From a bacterium (GTDB lineage Bacteria; B130-G9), in NCBI GenBank assembly GCA_021160245.1, contig JAGHCW010000152.1, positions 1 to 10,742 of the forward strand: DNA of 10,742 nt, written 5' to 3'. A program made the position numbers and the translations under genes. The notes under the pieces were generated by a model, which searched no databases, was not told the DNA's origin, and saw only the letters and a list, made by a program, of their open reading frames with translations. Below, piece after piece: positions 7,310-10,742 of the stretch; the stretch's first letter is position 1, and each line of letters opens with the position of its first letter.

Positions 7310-7476
7310 TAACAGTCGTGCAGAAACGAAGCCGAGCGAAAAAGTCTGCCAGACGAAAAGTCGCCAAGGAGCTGAGGTGTCGTCTCGTGCCGCTATTGGA
7401 CGAGAATGGACAACCCCTAAACGCCTTCGATCTCGCGACTGCACGCCGCCCCGATGATACCAGGCCCGAGAAATGA
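7306..7476 (+). CDS. Small basic protein (56 residues), linked by ATGA overlaps on both sides
   Basis: The protein opens MITVVQKRSRAKKSARRKVA and ends with DDTRPEK. The first 30 residues are strongly basic, suggesting nucleic-acid binding, and the rest (VPLLDENGQPLNAFDL) is neutral to acidic. I do not recognise a family. The gene is supported by context: its ATG overlaps the stop of the HTH gene (ATGA) and its TGA overlaps the start of the primase gene (ATGA), a pattern of translational coupling that would be unlikely by chance at both ends. It is short enough to be missed by automatic gene finders. Confidence 0.75.
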   Translation: MITVVQKRSRAKKSARRKVAKELRCRLVPLLDENGQPLNAFDLATARRPDDTRPEK

Positions 7477-8963
7477 GCGAATTGAACCATATATCTCAAA
7501 CCGTCCCGGACCTCGACGTGGCGAGCATCCTGGCAATCCACAGAGACCCGAAAGGCTATATCGGTTTCGTGAGGAAACCGGACCCGGCGGCGCCCAGGCT
7601 CGACAAGCACGGCAGGCCTTATCCGTGGCACAACCTCTTTTCGATCCGCGCCGATGATCTTCGCTCAACATTCCCAGAGCTCGTCCGGTTCTTAACGCAT
7701 GACGCCTACTTCACCGTTTCCGCATACTACCGACCCGCTCCTTACACGAACCCAAGGACCGGACGACCGGACGTCTGGCGCAAAGAGAAGTACTTGAGCT
7801 CTCTCACGGCTTGCTATGCGGACATCGATTGCGGTCGGCAAGAGTCTGAAGAACCTGGTGCCGCGCTCACCTGGAGGCAGGCTCAGCATGAGGTGGGGCG
7901 TCTCGCGGACTCCGGCACTATCCCGCAGCCCTCGATCATGGCGCGGTCCGGAAGGGGCATTTATGTTTTCTGGCTCCTGCGTGACGCGAAGGATCCGGCC
8001 AAGCTCCCGCGCGCATGGCCTGAGAAAATCCAACTCTATAAGGCTTGCAACCGTGCTCTGAACGAACGGCTACGACTCCATCAACTCCCGGCGGACCGGG
8101 CGGCTGTGGACGCGGCTCGCGTCCTCCGTGTGCCCGGCTCGATCCATCGGACAGCTCGCCAGCGCGTGTCCTACGTGATCCAGGCGGACGAATACGGCAG
8201 GGGCTTTGTTTACACGCTCCCGGAAATGGCCGCGGCGCTTGACCTCCCGACACTCGAAGGTGACCTGCCGGAGAAGACTCGCTCTCTGGCCAAATCAGCT
8301 CAGTACCGCAAAGTAAAGAACCCAGGTTCCACGCCGTTGCGATCTCACGGTATGCGGAAGCTGAACGCACTGCGCGCTCAGGACCTGCTCACGCTCCAAA
8401 CCTACAGAGGCGGTTTTCTTAAGCGAGGCATGAAGTACCCGGACGACTCGACCTCACGCGGGCGCCGTTTTGTCCTCACTCTCTACTTGAACTTCCTCCG
8501 AGGTGCTGGCGAGGATCAGACCGCGGTCCTCAATGCTCTACAATCGATGGCCGCGAACTGCAAACCTCCTTATCCATCAGACCCGCCTTCTGACGACCCT
8601 CCGCTTCAAAACATCATGCAGGCGGAATACTCGACTAAGTCGCGGCGGCGATGGAGCAATGCGACACTCTGTCCGATACTCGGGATATCGGCAGACTTGG
8701 CGGGTGAACTCGACCTCAAGACCATTCGACCTGACGCTGTGGCACTTGACGCAGACCGAGACCGACCCCATCAAGCGGATGTCATTCAAGCCCGACGCGA
8801 CTTCGCTCGCCAGTATCTTGATCTCGTTCGACATCTGACAGCGCGGAAACTCGCTGAGCTTTACGCAGAGCAAGGTTTCACCGGTGCCAACCACCAGACA
8901 GCAAACCAAGACCTGAACGCGATCGGTTTTCTTGTAAGGCATCCGCCCAGACTCAGGAAGTAA
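7473..8963 (+). CDS. AEP/PrimPol-like replication primase
   Basis: 496 residues. The N-terminal 230 residues fit an archaeo-eukaryotic-type primase of the kind found in plasmids, phages and satellites. They show the metal-binding D117-x-D119 in CYADIDCG, the SGRGIYVFW motif at 159-167, and the basic third motif DAARVLRVPGSIH at 213-225. In many relatives the second motif reads SGxGxHxxW; here the histidine position is Tyr164. The middle part (residues 260-400) is unassigned. The end (ARKLAELYAEQGFTGANHQ, 457-475) resembles an HTH likely to bind the origin. No Walker A motif is seen, so a helicase must come from elsewhere. The gene is the last of the coupled operon and probably starts replication of the element; the origin may lie downstream. 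The function is inferred from motifs. Confidence 0.8.
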   Translation: MSELNHISQTVPDLDVASILAIHRDPKGYIGFVRKPDPAAPRLDKHGRPYPWHNLFSIRADDLRSTFPELVRFLTHDAYFTVSAYYRPAPYTNPRTGRPDVWRKEKYLSSLTACYADIDCGRQESEEPGAALTWRQAQHEVGRLADSGTIPQPSIMARSGRGIYVFWLLRDAKDPAKLPRAWPEKIQLYKACNRALNERLRLHQLPADRAAVDAARVLRVPGSIHRTARQRVSYVIQADEYGRGFVYTLPEMAAALDLPTLEGDLPEKTRSLAKSAQYRKVKNPGSTPLRSHGMRKLNALRAQDLLTLQTYRGGFLKRGMKYPDDSTSRGRRFVLTLYLNFLRGAGEDQTAVLNALQSMAANCKPPYPSDPPSDDPPLQNIMQAEYSTKSRRRWSNATLCPILGISADLAGELDLKTIRPDAVALDADRDRPHQADVIQARRDFARQYLDLVRHLTARKLAELYAEQGFTGANHQTANQDLNAIGFLVRHPPRLRK

Positions 8964-9003
8964 GAAAGGAAGGAAAGGATCAGGCTGCGCCCTCTCCTCT
9001 ACC

Positions 9004-9316
9004 ATGCAAGCAAATGTTGACAAGATGAAAAGCAGCTCAAACCAGGGTGTCCCGCCCTGTCCCATCAGCACCACGAAACTGAGAAACAGGCAACATGAAC
9101 TCCCAATTATAAGTCCCGTTCGACTCCGACCGGGAGACCATAATCAAGGCCCTCAATGACAGACATGTCATCTGCACTTTACCAAAGTCTTGCATTTGCA
9201 TCCTGCCGATCCGGGCTTTGTTCAAATACATACCGCAAGACTTACTCATCGAGGGTTTCCAAAAAGGCAAGCGCATGCGGAGACGACAATCCCTGGTCAA
9301 ACGGACACAAACTTGA
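9004..9316 (+). pseudogene. Possible small gene interrupted by a +1 frame change
   Basis: Two overlapping plus-strand frames look like pieces of one protein of about 103 residues. The first runs from ATG 9004 (MQANVDKMKSSSNQ ... RQHELPIISP) and stops at 9159. The second is open from 9113, just after a TAA in that frame, with DSDRETIIKALNDRHVI and IPQDLLIEGFQKG, and stops at TGA 9316. Joining them needs a shift of one base near CCCGTTC at 9115-9121. Third codon positions are GC-rich in the second part, which supports coding. There is no clear ribosome site before 9004. It could be a decayed gene, a sequencing error, a recoded gene, or chance. I recognise no family. Confidence 0.3.
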
Positions 9317-9336
9317 AAAATGGCCAAATCTGGGGT

Positions 9337-9368
9337 ATGTTCGAGCTGGCGCAAAGCTGCTCGAACAT
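9337..9368. repeat. Perfect 10-bp inverted repeat
   Basis: ATGTTCGAGC (9337-9346) and GCTCGAACAT (9359-9368) are exact reverse complements around a 12-base loop. The position just downstream of the primase/possible frameshifted gene could suit a terminator, but no T-run follows. Confidence 0.7.
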
Positions 9369-9419
9369 CACAGTGAGTCACCCATTGTTACAGTTCGTCA
9401 TCTCATCTATCAGAGCTTA

Positions 9420-9440
9420 TTGGGGGGCACCTCCCCCCAA
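9420..9440. repeat. G6/C6 hairpin
   Basis: TTGGGGGG (9420-9427) pairs with CCCCCCAA (9433-9440) around a 5-base loop. A smaller CCACC/GGTGG stem follows at 9446-9462. On the minus strand the block has four nearby G-runs. Confidence 0.7.
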
Positions 9441-9542
9441 ACCTCCCACCTTGCTTCGGTGGTGTTATTTGAAGGAAGACAGCTCCCTCCAGATGGGCAC
9501 GGGTTGATTGATGACATTTCAAGCAGCGTGTTGAGTATAGAC

Positions 9543-9579
9543 GCCTGCATCAGCTAAGAGCCGACCCCCAAATGCAGGC
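9543..9579. repeat. 8-bp inverted repeat
   Basis: GCCTGCAT (9543-9550) and ATGCAGGC (9572-9579) are exact complements with a 21-base spacer. Confidence 0.6.
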
Positions 9580-9902
9580 TAGGCGTGTTGAGCTCTCCTG
9601 GCCGAGGGGCAGTCGCTCGCGTGATTCATTGCAGGGCACTTGCGAAATTTTCCGAGTCGTTTTTTGTGCATGTTTTTTTTCGATTGAGAATTTTTCAGAG
9701 AGAGAAAAATGACCCACTACTGACCCATGAGAACCCTTTGAAATCTGAACCGGCATACTGTCAACGACAGGCAAGTCAGAGGGCGAGATATGAAGCCCGA
9801 TGATTGATTGATGGAGCCACAAGGAATCAAAGGATGTCGGGAACGGCGCTAAAGGCTTGTTCCCTCTGCATAGGATGGCTCGCACGAATAGGATACTACC
9901 GC

Positions 9903-9958
9903 ACAACTCTTCTCTCCGTTTGAGTTGTTGCTGTTACCGGCGAACGCATACTGCGTTC
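9903..9958. repeat. Two adjacent 7-bp hairpins
   Basis: ACAACTC/GAGTTGT (9903-9909 with 9922-9928) is followed by GAACGCA/TGCGTTC (9942-9948 with 9952-9958, three-base loop). Both are exact. Confidence 0.6.
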
Positions 9959-10089
9959 ACTAACTATACCCACCACCCCAACAATGGAGCACGCGGAACC
10001 CGTTGGCAGATAATGCGCGAGCCACACCGTCAACGGACTAGGCGACTTGAGTAGAGTATGACGCCACTCACAGCCCAGCAATAGCAGAG

Positions 10090-10168
10090 AACGCAGTCAG
10101 AATACTAATAGGAATATCTCACTGTTTGCCAATGCGATTAAAGCTGTGAAGCAGCCTCAACGCAGTCA
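10090..10168. repeat. Direct repeat AACGCAGTCA, two copies
   Basis: The same 10-mer occurs at 10090-10099 and 10159-10168, 69 bp apart, inside the gene-free region. Confidence 0.6.
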
Positions 10169-10218
10169 TTGAACGTAGCCACACAAGAGCCCGTCAAATA
10201 AGGAAGGAAGAGTGGATT

Positions 10219-10253
10219 GTTGGCTTCCGATAACGAGTGTTATCCGAACCAAC
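10219..10253. repeat. Long imperfect hairpin
   Basis: GTTGG-C-TTCCGATAAC pairs with GTTATCCGAA-CCAAC around a 4-base loop (GAGT). It forms 14 pairs with one C-C mismatch and one bulged C. Confidence 0.7.
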
Positions 10254-10290
10254 GCATGATAATCGGTGCAGTAGCCCGACATCAATGACG

Positions 10291-10351
10291 CGGCGTCCGT
10301 AGTTTACATAATGCCGCATTATGTATAAACCATGAAGGAACTACGCCGCCG
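10291..10351. repeat. Nested two-tier stem structure
   Basis: An outer stem is formed by CGGCG/CGCCG (10291-10295, 10347-10351) and CGTAG/CTACG (10298-10302, 10341-10345). It encloses an inner hairpin CATAATG/CATTATG (10307-10313, 10317-10323) extended by TTTA/TAAA (10303-10306, 10326-10329). In all, about 21 pairs fall within 61 bases. Confidence 0.7.
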
Positions 10352-10484
10352 CTACAGTCCCACCAAAGGTGTGACTCGTAAGGACAAGCAGAGCATGAAG
10401 CCACATCACACTCGGTCGGATGTTGACCGACCTGGCGCACCTTCCGTGCTCGAAGGAGAAGGGTAGGGATGCAAACATTGATAC

Positions 10485-10523
10485 CCTCAGAAGCCCACCG
10501 CATTCAGCGGCGTTCTTCTCAGG
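10485..10523. repeat. Nested hairpin
   Basis: CCTCAGAAG (10485-10493) pairs with CTTCTCAGG (10515-10523) except for one C-C mismatch. It encloses CCGC/GCGG (10498-10501, 10507-10510). Confidence 0.5.
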
Positions 10524-10593
10524 TCATGCATGTAAACCGGATCAAGGCGGGCAAAGTAGAACTTTCCCTATAGCCATAATGGAACCTCAGAGT

Positions 10594-10629
10594 GTCAAGA
10601 ACGTGGCTAGGTCAAACCTCATTCTCGAC
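10594..10629. repeat. Nested hairpin, better paired on the minus strand
   Basis: GTCAAGAA (10594-10601) and TTCTCGAC (10622-10629) pair except for one A-C on plus, which becomes a G-U pair on minus. It encloses AGGT/ACCT (10609-10612, 10616-10619). Confidence 0.5.
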
Positions 10630-10682
10630 AAAGGTGACTGGTCGTCTGTCTGTCCGACCACGAACAGCCAGCCAAAAAGTCG

Positions 10683-10717
10683 GTAGGGTGTTCGCCAGTT
10701 GAGCGAACACATCCTAC
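10683..10717. repeat. 13-bp hairpin with a two-base bulge
   Basis: GTAGG-GTGTTCGC (10683-10695) pairs with GCGAACAC-AT-CCTAC (10703-10717); the loop is CAGTTGA and only the AT is unpaired. A related smaller hairpin, GGTCGG/CCGACC at 10414-10432, also has a 7-base loop ending in GTTGA. Confidence 0.7.
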
Positions 10718-10742
10718 GCAAGCGGGTGTGATGGTCTTAGAC

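Larger units (their letters stand above)
9317..10742. other. Long region without convincing genes, rich in inverted repeats
   Basis: No frame here reads like a protein: the longer open frames (for example 133 and 118 codons around 9156-9906) have low-complexity or unstructured translations and no ribosome sites. In place of genes there are many inverted repeats. The best are 9337-9368, 9420-9440, 9543-9579, 9903-9928, 9942-9958, 10219-10253, 10291-10351 and 10683-10717. The region may be a large structured noncoding RNA or a DNA replication or packaging region. No match to RNase P, tmRNA, SRP, rRNA or a complete tRNA was recognised. It runs to the right edge. Confidence 0.5.

Noticed and set aside
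9156-9557. 133-codon plus-strand frame downstream of the primase
   Set aside because: No ribosome site, low-quality translation, and it overlaps hairpins and the better-looking frame ending at 9316.
9746-9755. TGAACCGGCA, a 10-base match to the tRNA T arm, as an attachment site
   Set aside because: One 10-base match is expected by chance in this length, and it does not extend.
9801-9814. TGATTGATTGATGG as a tandem repeat or iteron
   Set aside because: Only three short units; not repeated elsewhere in a regular way.
9550-9906. 118-codon minus-strand frame
   Set aside because: No start signal or recognisable domain; it runs across several inverted repeats.
10219-10253. Integron attC site
   Set aside because: The ends read GTTGG...CCAAC, which is the opposite polarity to RYYYAAC...GTTRRRY, and there are no cassette genes.
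10282-10686. Short open frames on both strands (73 and 88 codons) in the hairpin region
   Set aside because: Lengths are expected by chance; translations show no domain-like pattern and there are no ribosome sites.
10369-10742. Group II intron 5' end at GTGTG or, on minus, GTGCGCC near 10442
   Set aside because: The consensus is too short to trust; no domain V or reverse transcriptase is visible in the window. It remains only an alternative to be tested.

Overview
The window (about 10.7 kb) joins an ordinary chromosomal segment (1 to about 5030) to an accessory segment (about 5034 to the right edge) that looks like a small integrated mobile element. Gene starts (ATG, GTG, TTG), Shine-Dalgarno sequences and the class II tRNA are bacterial. 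Large secreted parallel beta-helix proteins ending in fibronectin-like modules fit a Gram-negative-type, environmental, poorly sampled lineage. I cannot name the taxon from the sequence.

Left part. A 5'-truncated reading frame (end of an SLT-type lytic transglycosylase domain plus a tail) runs directly into a secreted protein with a fibronectin-like domain. Both are on +. They converge with a two-gene minus-strand pair (4756 to 3083, then 3045 to 1483). These two genes encode related secreted beta-helix proteins that share a nearly identical C-terminal module.

Middle and right part. A tRNA-Leu(TAA) on the minus strand (5034-5118) is followed 18 bp away by a tyrosine recombinase gene, also on minus and overlapped by 4 bp with an upstream gene for a putative zinc-binding protein. 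Across a 158-bp intergenic region with operator-like repeats, a divergent plus-strand operon encodes an excisionase/AlpA-type HTH protein, a 56-residue basic protein and an AEP/PrimPol-like replication primase. The three plus-strand genes are linked by two ATGA stop/start overlaps. The layout integrase-regulator facing HTH-primase, next to a tRNA, resembles phage-inducible islands and other integrative satellites. No capsid, packaging or conjugation gene is visible, and the right end of the element is not seen.

Downstream of the primase lies a possible small frameshifted gene (9004-9316). After it come at least 1.4 kb without a convincing protein gene (9317-10742), rich in inverted repeats, including a perfect 10-bp stem, a nested two-tier cruciform-like structure and a 13-bp stem. 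This is the most unusual part of the window. It may encode a large structured noncoding RNA or act as a complex DNA replication or packaging site. The strand and the right boundary cannot be fixed from the sequence alone.
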